Shown piece by piece: positions 33,386 through 41,730 of a stretch of DNA of 64,000 nt. Within the stretch, counting starts at the first letter, position 1, and each line of letters opens with the position of its first letter. The translations under genes and the position numbers were made by a program. Source of the stretch: Hyphomicrobium sp. NDB2Meth4. Lineage in GTDB: Bacteria > Pseudomonadota > Alphaproteobacteria > Rhizobiales > Hyphomicrobiaceae. The notes under the pieces were generated by a model. It did no database searches. It was not told the DNA's origin and saw only the letters and a program-made list of their open reading frames with translations. The DNA lies in the NCBI RefSeq assembly GCF_900117445.1, contig NZ_FPEJ01000013.1, forward strand, positions 124,001-188,000. The letters are read 5' to 3'.

Positions 33386-33874
33386 ATGGCAGAAATACGA
33401 ATTCTTGGCGGGGCTGCCCAATGGGCGGCCCTGCTCTTTGTCGGCATGCTGATGCTTTCGGCTGTCGCGGTCGAAGCGAAGATGCGCATCGAGCAACTGG
33501 CCATCGTCACCGCCGACGGTCACGAAGTGCCGATCGATGCCGAGATCGCTATCGACCCCAAGGAAAAGGCCATGGGTCTTATGTTCCGCACCGAACTCGC
33601 GGACCATCAGGGCATGCTGTTCCCCTACGAGGAGTCGAAGGAACTGAGCATGTGGATGCACAACACGTACATCCCGCTCGATATGCTCTTCATCCGTCCG
33701 GACGGGGTGATTCACCGGATCGAAATCCAGGCCGAACCGCTTTCCGACCGCGTCATCAATTCCGAGGGGCCTGTATCGGCCGTCTTGGAGCTACCCGGTG
33801 GAGCGGCCGCCCGCCTCGGGATCAAGCCGGGTGATCGTGTTCGCCACAGGCTCTTTGCGGCAGATAAGCATTAG
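33386..33874 (+). CDS. DUF192 family secreted protein
   Basis: A 162-residue protein with an N-terminal hydrophobic signal/anchor segment (AALLFVGMLMLSAVAVEA) and a DUF192 core: KEKAMGLMFRTELADHQGMLFPYEE, MWMHNTYIPLDMLFI, ending LELPGGAAARLGIKPGD. Function unknown. Same strand as the cold-shock gene, eight bp behind it, likely co-transcribed. Confidence 0.9.
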   Translation: MAEIRILGGAAQWAALLFVGMLMLSAVAVEAKMRIEQLAIVTADGHEVPIDAEIAIDPKEKAMGLMFRTELADHQGMLFPYEESKELSMWMHNTYIPLDMLFIRPDGVIHRIEIQAEPLSDRVINSEGPVSAVLELPGGAAARLGIKPGDRVRHRLFAADKH

Positions 33875-33953
33875 CGTTCACCACCGCCGCCTATGTTGGA
33901 TAGGACGCGTTTACTCGCGGCCCATCATCGCGTAGAAACCGCGGATCGTCGTT

Positions 33954-34030
33954 CGGGGCGTAGCTCAGCCTGGTAGAGCACCTGCTTTGGGAGCAGGGGG
34001 TCGCGAGTTCGAATCCCGCCGCCCCGACCA
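33954..34030 (+). tRNA. tRNA-Pro (anticodon TGG)
   Basis: A complete 77-nt cloverleaf. The acceptor stem CGGGGCG (33954-33960) pairs with CGCCCCG (34020-34026), with genome-encoded ACCA at 34027-34030. Anticodon stem CCTGC/GCAGG surrounds loop TTTGGGA with TGG at 33988-33990. The T-arm has GTTCGAATC. An integrase remnant 450 bp downstream makes it a possible integration site. Confidence 0.97.
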
Positions 34031-34075
34031 AGACGATACGAAGCAAGGCATCCCCCGATTGGGAGCGAGAGGATC

Positions 34076-34381
34076 ATGGTTGCGCGCATCTTCAAGCCTG
34101 CGAAGACGGCCATGCAGTCTGGCGAAGGCCGCACGCAAGAATGGGTGCTGGAGTTCGCGCCCGCTAGCCCGCGCGAGATCGAGCCGCTGATGGGCTGGAC
34201 CGGCACGCGCGATATGAAGGCCGAGGTCCACCTCACGTTCGACACCAAGGAAGAAGCCATTGCCTACGCCGAGCGCGAGGGCATTCCTTATCGGGTGTAC
34301 GAGCCGTCGCCCCGCAAGATGATCCGCAAGTCCTACGCCGACAACTTCAAGTTCGGCCGCATCGGACGCTGGACCCACTGA
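34076..34381 (+). CDS. NADH:ubiquinone oxidoreductase NDUFS4-like accessory subunit
   Basis: A 101-residue protein: MVARIFKPAKTAMQSGEGRT at the start, WVLEFAPASPREIEPLMGWTGTRDM and NFKFGRIGRWTH at the end, all typical of the NDUFS4 (ETC C1) family found in alphaproteobacteria and mitochondria. It stabilises the N-module of complex I. It sits 45 bp after the tRNA gene, a placement common in this lineage. Hairpin AGCCGGG/CCCGGCT at 34398-34418 follows. Confidence 0.93.
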   Translation: MVARIFKPAKTAMQSGEGRTQEWVLEFAPASPREIEPLMGWTGTRDMKAEVHLTFDTKEEAIAYAEREGIPYRVYEPSPRKMIRKSYADNFKFGRIGRWTH

Positions 34382-34397
34382 ACCGCGGCGCGGGTAC

Positions 34398-34418
34398 AGC
34401 CGGGTTACACGCCCGGCT
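34398..34418. terminator. Hairpin after NDUFS4-like gene
   Basis: Seven perfect base pairs (AGCCGGG, 34398-34404, with CCCGGCT, 34412-34418) around a 7-base loop lie 17 bp past the stop codon. No T-run follows, so terminator function is uncertain. Confidence 0.4.
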
Positions 34419-34479
34419 ATGAGGCGCCAGTCCGAGACGAAGGTCGAGACGGCTTGAGGCTCGAAGAGGCCGCGCTGGG

Positions 34480-34960
34480 GTCAACAGCTTGCGCTTCGTC
34501 TCCGGCTTGCCCTTGCCGAGCTTGGTCGGCATCGGCGGCGGCCTGACGCCGAAGTCCTCAGCCGACAACGCGAGCGCGCTGCAAGATCGTTCGAGCAACC
34601 GAGGCAGTGCGAGCACCGATGTTCGTCATGATCATGCGATGCCAGCGCCGGATTTCTGCGGTGCTGAGGTCGGCGATCTTGAGCGGGCCGAGTGTCTCCA
34701 AGAGCTTCGTGGCGGGTTGACCAGGCTGTGCACCGGTCTTCCCGAGCGGGATATGAATATCGGGGATTGCAAGCGGCCCGACGATGCACCTGCGGGCGAT
34801 CATGGCGTAGGTCTTGAGCGTCACCGGCTTCACCTCGCCCTTGCGATTGTCGAGCCAGTGTTCCACCGCCTCGGCAACGGTGAGGGCTTTTGTCTTAGCG
34901 GCGTACGAGTTGGTAGCGACCGAGACGAGGATGCTATCGCGCTTGGCAATGGCGGCTGGC
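34480..34960 (-). pseudogene. Tyrosine recombinase/phage integrase remnant
   Basis: On minus, a frame from about 34960 reads AKTKALTVAEAVEHWLDNRKG, then VKPVTLKTYAMIARRC and IADLSTAEIRRWHRMI, the arm/core-binding region of an integrase. At about 34570 the similarity jumps to another frame (LALSAEDFGVRPPP, KLGKGKPETKRKLLTP). The C-terminal catalytic R-HxxR-Y domain is missing. It is a frameshifted N-terminal relic, presumably from an element that entered at tRNA-Pro. No duplicate of the tRNA end was found nearby. Confidence 0.7.
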
Positions 34961-35279
34961 GTTCGTCTCCGAGAATTTGGCCTCCAGCCGGCGCGTGCGC
35001 GATGGCAGCTGCGTCCGTATCCGACAAAACGTTCGGACCGGTGGTGCTGGGTCGCAGCAGCACGCCCTCGCGCACGCGCCGGCTTTTTTTCCTTCCACCC
35101 TGCCGTTAGGAGGTCTGCGCACGACCGGCAGGAGTGTCATCTGCCGCAACCCGATCAGGAAGTGGTGCCAATCTGAGATTTGGTTTTTGGTTTGCTAGGG
35201 CATGTACGAGCCGTATTGCGCGCCCAACCGCTGAGGACGCTCTGCACGTCTGAACGAGAGGCATTGGGACGAAATGCAA

Positions 35280-36221
35280 TCAATCAGCAAGCTCGGATTC
35301 GCCTTTGACGGTGGCTGCGTGACGAACGACCGATTCAGTGAGAGCGGGCGCGCATAGCTCGATAAAGCGGCAGGCAAAGCCGCGCAGATATCGGTCCTTG
35401 CGTACGACGATGCGTGCGCGGTTGCCTGCGAATAGCCCGGCGGTCGGCAAGAGCGTCAATCCGGCATCGCGGTTTGCGTCATACGCCATTGAGGCAACGA
35501 TGCCGATGCCGAGCCCTGCCTCTACGAACGTCTTGATTACGGTGGAATCTAGCGCTGTCATGACGATGTCGGGTTCAATTGCCGCATTGGCAAAAGCCTC
35601 ATCGATCCGCGGACGCCCCGTGAGCCCCCGTTCGTAAGTGATGATCGTGTAGCTAGCGACATCGGGCAACGTGAGAGGGGTAACCTTCTCCAGGTCATGA
35701 CCGCGCTGCGCGATTACCACGTGATCCCATGAGTAGTAGGGAAAGGCCACCAGATCGGGGTTCTCCTCCAAGGCTTCCATCGATATGCCGATGTCGGCAG
35801 TGCCATCGAGCAGCATGGCGGCTGTCTGCTTTGGACTCGCCTGGTGCACTAGCAAGCGGACCTTTGGGAACAACTTCTTGAAGTTTCTCACCGCCTCCGG
35901 GACATGGCCGGCATGCCCATTCGTGATTGCCAACCTCAGTTCGCCCTGATCGCTGCTTGAGAACTGCTGGGCCAGCTGCTTGATGCTTTTAGTATCGAGT
36001 AGGACGCGCTCGACGATGGTGAGGAGTTCCTTGCCCGGGTCTGTCAGCCCAATTAGCCGCTTACCACGTCGCACAAACAGCTCGAGACCAAGTTCATCCT
36101 CAAGGTCACGTATGCTTTTGCTGATGCCGGACTGCGATGTGTAGAGGGCGTTGGCAACTTCAGTGAGGTTGAAGTCTTGCTGCACGGCCTCCCGTACGAT
36201 GCGGAGCTGTTGAAGGTTCAC
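35280..36221 (-). CDS. cysB: CysB/Cbl-type LysR transcriptional regulator
   Basis: A 313-residue LysR protein. The helix-turn-helix MNLQQLRIVREAVQQDFNLTEVA..LYTSQSGISKSIRDLEDELG is of the CysB type. The effector domain shows the family strings ITNGHAGHVPEAV and VIKTFVEAGLGIGIVASMAYD. CysB proteins activate sulfate assimilation in response to N-acetylserine or sulfate starvation. It lies 3.1 kb from cysH, separated by housekeeping and relic genes, and is the obvious candidate regulator of both cys units. Upstream gap of 600 bp. Confidence 0.88.
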   Translation of the reverse strand: MNLQQLRIVREAVQQDFNLTEVANALYTSQSGISKSIRDLEDELGLELFVRRGKRLIGLTDPGKELLTIVERVLLDTKSIKQLAQQFSSSDQGELRLAITNGHAGHVPEAVRNFKKLFPKVRLLVHQASPKQTAAMLLDGTADIGISMEALEENPDLVAFPYYSWDHVVIAQRGHDLEKVTPLTLPDVASYTIITYERGLTGRPRIDEAFANAAIEPDIVMTALDSTVIKTFVEAGLGIGIVASMAYDANRDAGLTLLPTAGLFAGNRARIVVRKDRYLRGFACRFIELCAPALTESVVRHAATVKGESELAD

Positions 36222-36820
36222 GTCGATGCCCTTCGCTGAAGCCCTGTCGGGAGTAACCGAGGCAGGGTAACGATGGATTCACGCCCGTTCGGCGCCGGGC
36301 CCGGTTCCAAGACGCTATTGCGTGGCAGCAGCGCAAAGCGAGATCGTGTCATGATGAGCTCGGTCTTTGTTTCCCGGTTGGTTGGGTCGGTATAGATTTG
36401 TTGGAAAGGCGCATAATTGAGCATATCATACCAATAACGACGCTGCCAGCAGTGCGATAGCGCTGCATCATTGAAGTTTGGTAGCTTAGTGTCCTTTGCT
36501 CGATACGCGCGATCAAGGGAATGCGGCCAAAGGCGGTGATGTGGCGCTGATCGACGTCCTCTCACGAAGAATCGCTATGCGCCCCCCGCATGGACCGCTC
36601 GGGCTCAAAGCGATCCAATCTCGGACGGGCCCGTTCGCTTCAATTGCGCGGCCAACGGGCTCGCTTCGCGCTGTGGCGATGACGGATCATCGTCGCTTGC
36701 TCCGCCTCGGTTGACCTCCAGATCAAGGGTCGGGCAGCCCATCGCCAATTGCGCGAGCAAATGACTGTGCTTTGGGTGGGCGGCGATGCGACTTTCATTC
36801 GATGATGGAGCGCGTCCTAT
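36222..36820. other. Intergenic region upstream of cysB
   Basis: This ~600-bp stretch holds the cysB promoter region and no convincing gene. Short ORFs around 36218-36714 are Arg/Ser-rich with no protein family signs. The right half is likely debris near the truncated ATPase gene. Confidence 0.4.
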
Positions 36821-37612
36821 TCATCGCTTTGGCCAAGCCCATTTCGGGGCCGATATCCCATCTATCTTTGTCTCCCCGAGCACCTTGTGAAGCCTCAACA
36901 CTGAACAACCCTTCACCTTGGAAAGCTCGTCAACGAGCAGCTGCGCATGAGACACAACAAGCACCTGCGAGCGCGTGGACGCGGACGTGATTAGGCGGCC
37001 CAATGCGGGAAGCAGGTCGGGATGGAGACTCGTCTCCGGCTCATTCAGAACCAACAGCGGCGGTGGCCGGGGGCTCAAGAGCGCTGCTACCAACAACAGA
37101 TATCTAAGTGTGCCGTCCGAAAGCTCGGCAGTTTTAAGTGCTCTGAGGAGCCCTCGTTGCTCAACGCTTAGCTCAAATACTCCGTCGACCTGAGATATAG
37201 CCACCCGGCTTCCGGGAAACGCGTCGTCTATCCTTGCGCTGAGTTCCGCACTGTCTCCAATCTCAAGAATGGTTTGGATTGCTGACGGCAAGTCGCGACC
37301 GTCGGAGGCCAGAGTGGGCGTACGCGTCCCAATTTGCGGCCGTCGCGCAGGAGCATCGGCATCGGTGCGGAAGTGATCGTAGAAGCGCCAGGACTTCATC
37401 CGCTCGCGCATCACGAGAAGCTCCAGCATGTGTTCTGGATCCGCGGCGTGCGTCATCATGCTGTCGAATGACGCGAGATCGGTGATCACCGTCTTGCGAC
37501 CACCGGTCTCCGACATCACAGTGACGCCGGCACCCGACCGTTGCGCCAATACGTTTGATCTCGCGAGCTCTTCCCCCACCCATGCGGCTTCTGTAAAGGA
37601 CGAGCGGGTGTA
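36821..37612 (-). pseudogene. N-terminally truncated AAA/SMC-like ATPase
   Basis: About 264 codons remain. They match the C-terminal part of predicted ATPases of the COG4637 type: ERMKSWRFYDHFRTDADAPAR, PQIGTRTP, LSDGTLRYLLLVAALL (signature-like), LLVLNEPETSLHPDLLPALGR (Walker B) and VVSHAQLL, ending PKWAWPKR. The roughly 120 N-terminal residues with Walker A are gone; an in-frame TGA at 37613-37615 precedes the similarity. The remaining frame is open, so truncation is probably recent or the product selected for. Confidence 0.7.
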
Positions 37613-37909
37613 TCAGGCGAGACGAGCAGGCTTGGATAGCCTCCTCCTAGACCTACACGAGTTGCGGCCCGGTGATTATGTGTCGCCGGCGCGGACGTAC
37701 TGAGGCCATGCGGGCTGAACGCATTAGCGGTGCTGGAACGGGCATTGGCCTGCCCATTGCGCTTGAGCCCAGCGAAATTTTGGACTAGCTCTCAGCGCCC
37801 GAAGCGGTGAGGCGCAAGAGCCGTCGTTGACGGAAGAGCCGGTGTGCGACGCAGGTTAGATGCCTATCTGCAATAGCAACCCTAAGCATACGCGTATGAT
37901 TGGAGTGAG

Positions 37910-38269
37910 ATGAAGTCTTCGAAGACCCCATCCTTGAGCGATCGTCTGGCCGCTTCCGCCAAGGCAAAGAAAGCCGCGTTGGAGCGATTCCGGGCTCAGC
38001 CGGCGGCAGACGATCCAGCCATTTTGGAGAAGAGGGCGGCACGCCAAGCGGCTGCCGCAGCCCGCCAATTGCGCGCCGATGAGCGCCGCGCGCAGGCGCT
38101 CCGCGATGAAGAGAGCGCCCGAGCTGCTGCTTCAGCGGCGCGCGAGTCGGAGATCCGGGAACGCGAAGCGCGCCAGCAACGTGAGAGCGAGGAGCAGGTC
38201 GCACTGGAGGCGGAGCGCAAGATCGCTCGTGATATGCGTTATGCGGCTCGCAAAGCTCGCAAGGCGTGA
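37910..38269 (+). CDS. DUF6481-like charged coiled-coil protein
   Basis: A 119-residue, highly charged, Ala/Arg/Glu-rich helical protein: SLSDRLAASAKAKKAALERFRAQPAADDPAILEKRAARQ. It resembles the small DUF6481 proteins frequent in alphaproteobacteria. Probably a single long coiled coil. Function unknown. The ATG at 37910 follows GGAGTGAG. No operon partner: relic ATPase on one side, IS3 relic on the other. Confidence 0.65.
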   Translation: MKSSKTPSLSDRLAASAKAKKAALERFRAQPAADDPAILEKRAARQAAAAARQLRADERRAQALRDEESARAAASAARESEIREREARQQRESEEQVALEAERKIARDMRYAARKARKA

Positions 38270-38284
38270 GCGCTGCGCAGGCTT

Positions 38285-38529
38285 CGGTGTAGTGCTGAGG
38301 CGGCGAAGCTTGCGGCCGTTGTGGGTTCGATCGTGCATGAACTCCATCGCCCACACGGTCGTTGGCGCCGGCGGGCGCTGAGCGAGCTTCGCGCAGCTTG
38401 GCGTTCACTGCGACGGGACTTGTAGCGGTAGATGGACGGCGCGATCTGCAGCGCGCGGGAAGCGTGCCGGATACGAACCTTCCAGATTGTGCAAAAGTGA
38501 TGCGCGCCCTTCATGGGCTCCGTGATCAC
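38285..38529 (-). pseudogene. IS3-family transposase (OrfB) remnant
   Basis: Two short pieces of an IS3 OrfB appear in different minus-strand frames. ASRALQIAPSIYRYKSRR (helical DNA-binding end) comes first, then WAMEFMHDRTHNGRKLRRLS, the region that carries a catalytic Asp in intact elements. About 150 residues between them and the rest of the catalytic domain are missing. No terminal inverted repeats were identified. Clearly non-functional. Confidence 0.65.
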
Positions 38530-39552
38530 CTAGAGCGCGGTTCCAGCAAAGCGGCCGATAGCGCCATAGTCCGCAATATGGATCGCAGAGAGCAGCATCC
38601 AGGTGCACGAACGGCCCGCGAGCGCGCGCACGGTCGAAGCAACCTTGCGCATATACTGAACGCGCAGCGGCGCAACGACGACGCGGCTGCGCGTCCCATC
38701 TTCCGGCGCCCATTTCTTTTTGTAGTCGGCCTTCCCCCCCAGATCGAAGGCTTTGAGGGCGCGCTTTGCCCCGACCTCGAATGCAAGATTGATGATCCGC
38801 ACGCCGAGCCCATTCGCGCGATACTGGGGCTCATGATAGATGACGCCGGCAACGAGATCTCCCTCGTGCACGAAATTGGATGAGCCGCCCACCAGCTGGC
38901 CATTATCGAACACGCTGATGGAAATGTGCTTGCCGCGCTTCTCTAAGTCTTCGGCAATTTCGATCCGCTCGTCGAGCTCGGTCCGGCCCGCTCCATCACC
39001 ATCGCCGCTCCACTTCTGGCTCCACTGCCGAATGGTCCACGCCGCCGCCCCAGGATGATTGATGGCAACCGTAAAGCCCTTGCAGCGATTGCGCATGTTG
39101 CGGATCGTTCGCAGGTAGCCGGTTTCGCGCCAGAACTTTTCGGGATCGCCGTCAAGACGCAAGCGGTAGGTCGGGCTCGTCTCGACGGAGCGTACGCCCC
39201 AGCCGGCAGGCGGCTCCATCCCTGTGCGCCACCACGCGATCGGTATCTCGAGCGAAATGCTTCTCAGAGCAGGACCGATGTGCCCAGGCGCGACGGGGAA
39301 GGCAGGGCCGGGAGCGTGCCAATTCGCGATCGGCTCCCAGACATACCGGCTGCGTCGCCGAAGGCCCGCCAGCATCACAGGAACGCCGCGGTGCCTTACA
39401 AGGGCGATGCGGCGGCGTCCGTCGCCGGGTCGTTTGAGCAATTGTCGATATAGAGCGTGCGGCATGCACTCGCGCTCGGGCAACGCGGCGAGGCATTCAT
39501 CCAACTGAGGTGACCATTCGTCGTGCCAAGAAACGGCATAAGCGTTCAGCAC
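38530..39552 (-). CDS. GNAT/FemAB-like N-acyltransferase of the polysaccharide region
   Basis: About 340 residues with a BioF2/CelD-like acetyltransferase_6 domain: DPEKFWRETGYLRTIRNMRNRCKG, ISISVFDNGQLVGGSSNFVHEG, and AFDLGGKADYKKKWAPEDGTR. Such proteins often acylate polysaccharides or cellulose. Start uncertain: GTG 39552 has GGGAG upstream; the open frame continues to 39678 but would overlap the end of the methyltransferase relic. No evident signal peptide; two hydrophobic stretches at the C-end. Confidence 0.65.
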   Translation of the reverse strand: MLNAYAVSWHDEWSPQLDECLAALPERECMPHALYRQLLKRPGDGRRRIALVRHRGVPVMLAGLRRRSRYVWEPIANWHAPGPAFPVAPGHIGPALRSISLEIPIAWWRTGMEPPAGWGVRSVETSPTYRLRLDGDPEKFWRETGYLRTIRNMRNRCKGFTVAINHPGAAAWTIRQWSQKWSGDGDGAGRTELDERIEIAEDLEKRGKHISISVFDNGQLVGGSSNFVHEGDLVAGVIYHEPQYRANGLGVRIINLAFEVGAKRALKAFDLGGKADYKKKWAPEDGTRSRVVVAPLRVQYMRKVASTVRALAGRSCTWMLLSAIHIADYGAIGRFAGTAL

Positions 39553-39578
39553 CGTGTAACGCGCTCCCGAAAAAAATG

Positions 39579-40147
39579 TCAGGCGCCTTTGCTGTAGACG
39601 GCGATGTTGCGCCCAGGCCCGAAGAATGCGTGCTCTTTGATCAATGAGTAATGGAAGACGTCGGTGAGCAATCGCCATGCTTGCGGGTTGGCATAAAGGA
39701 GCCAGAGCCGGCGCGGATGCTCGCTGAGCGATTTGTCGAGCTTGTCGAGAAACAGTTTCAGGAATGCTTCATCGAACGGGTTGTTGAGGAAAATGATGTT
39801 CTGGTCGGACTCGATCGGAGCTTCTATTGCATCCGCCGCTACAACGCTGATCTCCGCGGCGCGGCCGTGCGCACGTTCGAAGGCGGCGACGTTGCGCTCG
39901 GCAATCGCCGACAGCGGCGCTGAGATCTCAACGCCGACAACGCAGCTGATGGGCTTGTGCCGGCTTGCCAGAAGCAGGTCCTCTTGCCGCGCGTGTCGGT
40001 CCCATGTCGCAGGTCGAACAGCAGTGCCTCGGTGCGGTTGTACGCGATGCCGACCGCGCGTTTCGCCCGGGAAGCAATCCGGCGGACACGATCGACAATG
40101 GGCAAAGCGAGGGGGCGGGCTTGTAGCGGGGCAATATTAAGCGTCAC
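39579..40147 (-). pseudogene. SAM-dependent methyltransferase with internal deletion and frameshift
   Basis: From GTG 40147 the minus frame reads VDRVRRIASRAKRAVGIAYNR and FDLRHGTDTRGKR, the start of a class I methyltransferase. Near 39978 it switches frame to LLLASRHKPISCVVGVEIS, AIAERNVAAFERA and NIIFLNNPFDEAFLK, ending at a TGA at 39579. The glycine-rich SAM loop (family pattern like FVDFGSGKGR) and about 45 codons are missing at the junction. Hence inactive. Confidence 0.75.
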
Positions 40148-40403
40148 GAAAACATGCCTTCCATGTTCAGTGGCGGGAGGGGCAACAGCAACGCATAGAA
40201 GCAAAGGTCAGCAAACGATCTCATTGCGCCGGCAGACAGACAAGTCCGGACAATGAGGTAGAACGGGCCCTACGTAACTGCAGTATTCTTGCGTGGTGAC
40301 GCCTGCTACGGCCCTGGCGGCTCGCACCAATACATGACTTTGCGAGCTTCGCCGCTCCATATAGCGAGCACCCGGTGGCCTACTTCCAAAGGCGTAGCGG
40401 ACG

Positions 40404-41417
40404 TTAAGACTGCAGCATGGAGAAATAGGCCTCACGGTAAATCTTTGCAGAGTCCTCGAGCGACAGCCGCCGGCGCACGAAGCCGCGCGGGTCGAGCGAC
40501 TGGAATCGTGCCAGGAAGCGGTCCAGTGCTGGGGTGAAGTCCTCAGTTCGGGCAAAGCGCTCCCCACACTCAGGCGAGAAGAACGGGACGGACGATGCAG
40601 CAGGTGGCCGGTCCCCGAACCGTTGCCACAAGGGATCGAGCCAATAGCCGTTGTCCCACGCGAGGATCGGCACCCCTGACGCCAATGCCTCCTGATAGGC
40701 GAGCCCCTGCGTCTCGTGCTCACACAGGAAGATCATGCCGCGCGCCTCAGCCAGCATCTGCCGGTAGGTCTCGTGATCGTGGAACTTATAACGCAGAACT
40801 TTGTAGGTGAGTTGGCGCGCGTCGAGCGTCCGGCAGATCGGTTCGATCAGGGACGACTGCAGCTCGTCGTGATCCCAGCGGATCTTGTCGTAGATGAGAA
40901 AGTCGAACTGCTTCTCGCGCTTGCTGAGGTCGGGCCACTCGGCTACGTCGATCCCCGCGAACCACTTGACGCAACGCTCGCCGTAGTAGGGAAAAAACAC
41001 GTCGTAGGTCCAATCGGCGAGGACGAGATATTTCCTGAAGCGTGGGTCATCGAGAAGCTTCGGCGCGAGCCCCGGGTGATCGTACAGCGAGGGGCCAAGT
41101 AAAGCGGGATTGCGCAGCTCCCAATCGTTGAGGATCTGCAAGCATCCGACAACGCCCACCGGGTAGTCGGGGTTCGCCTTCGCGAAGCGGTAGTCGTTGA
41201 CTCGCACGCGGCAGCCCGACGCCTTGAGAGCCCGGCACAGCAACTCGAATGAGACCGCAAAGCCGGTCTTCTTCTGTCGCGCATGCAGCAGATTGTACGC
41301 GGGCCTCAGCAACCGCTTCAGGTATCGGTCTCCGGGAATGAACTTGTCGGCTTCGTATTCGCGATAAAAGAGCAGCACTAACGGTTGCTGCGCGGCGTTG
41401 GACGTATTCATGAACAC
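40404..41417 (-). CDS. Glycosyltransferase-like protein of the exopolysaccharide locus
   Basis: A 337-residue protein with GT4/GT-B-like character: FIPGDRYLKRLLRPAYNLL at the start, EARGMIFLCEHETQGLAYQEALASGVPILAWDN (the conserved E-x7-E donor-sugar region) and C-terminal RLSLEDSAKIYREAYFSML. No signal peptide; cytoplasmic. Likely adds one sugar to the lipid-linked repeat. Start may be ATG 41417 or 41411. Isolated at the left edge of the EPS genes, divergent from wzy. Confidence 0.75.
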   Translation of the reverse strand: MFMNTSNAAQQPLVLLFYREYEADKFIPGDRYLKRLLRPAYNLLHARQKKTGFAVSFELLCRALKASGCRVRVNDYRFAKANPDYPVGVVGCLQILNDWELRNPALLGPSLYDHPGLAPKLLDDPRFRKYLVLADWTYDVFFPYYGERCVKWFAGIDVAEWPDLSKREKQFDFLIYDKIRWDHDELQSSLIEPICRTLDARQLTYKVLRYKFHDHETYRQMLAEARGMIFLCEHETQGLAYQEALASGVPILAWDNGYWLDPLWQRFGDRPPAASSVPFFSPECGERFARTEDFTPALDRFLARFQSLDPRGFVRRRLSLEDSAKIYREAYFSMLQS

Positions 41418-41730
41418 CGAAGGTGGAGCTGTGAGGTAACGCCGGTCCTAGCACCGGCACATCGAGCGTTCCTCCAGCCGCCGCACTTCAAGGTTAACTG
41501 ATCACGAGCCGGTGGATCGAAAGGCTTAGCCGCGAAGCGCGGCGCCGCGGCATAGGCACCCCCGGTAAGGTAAATCGGAGACACGCTCGACTACCGACAA
41601 CGGCGAGGTGCCTACGCCTGGCTTCCAGGCCTACAATTTGCATTCCCTGAAACACCCCAGGATGGATCCAGGTTTGATCCGATCGAAGCGGTGGCCCCCG
41701 GCCGCGCGCAAGGAGGGCAAAGGAAAGCAA
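41418..41730. promoter_or_regulatory. Divergent region before wzy-like gene
   Basis: A 313-bp gap between divergent transferase and polymerase genes. It contains a 6-bp hairpin GCCGGT/ACCGGC at 41441-41458. No clear -35/-10 pair was chosen. In-frame codons upstream of 41731 lack membrane-protein character, so they are taken as leader. Confidence 0.4.

Noticed and set aside
36496-36714. 72-codon ORF upstream of cysB
   Set aside because: No family pattern, lies within presumed promoter region and debris.
34031-41500. Search for a second copy of the tRNA-Pro 3' end (att site)
   Set aside because: No duplicate of the T-arm/acceptor end was seen by eye; borders of any element cannot be set.
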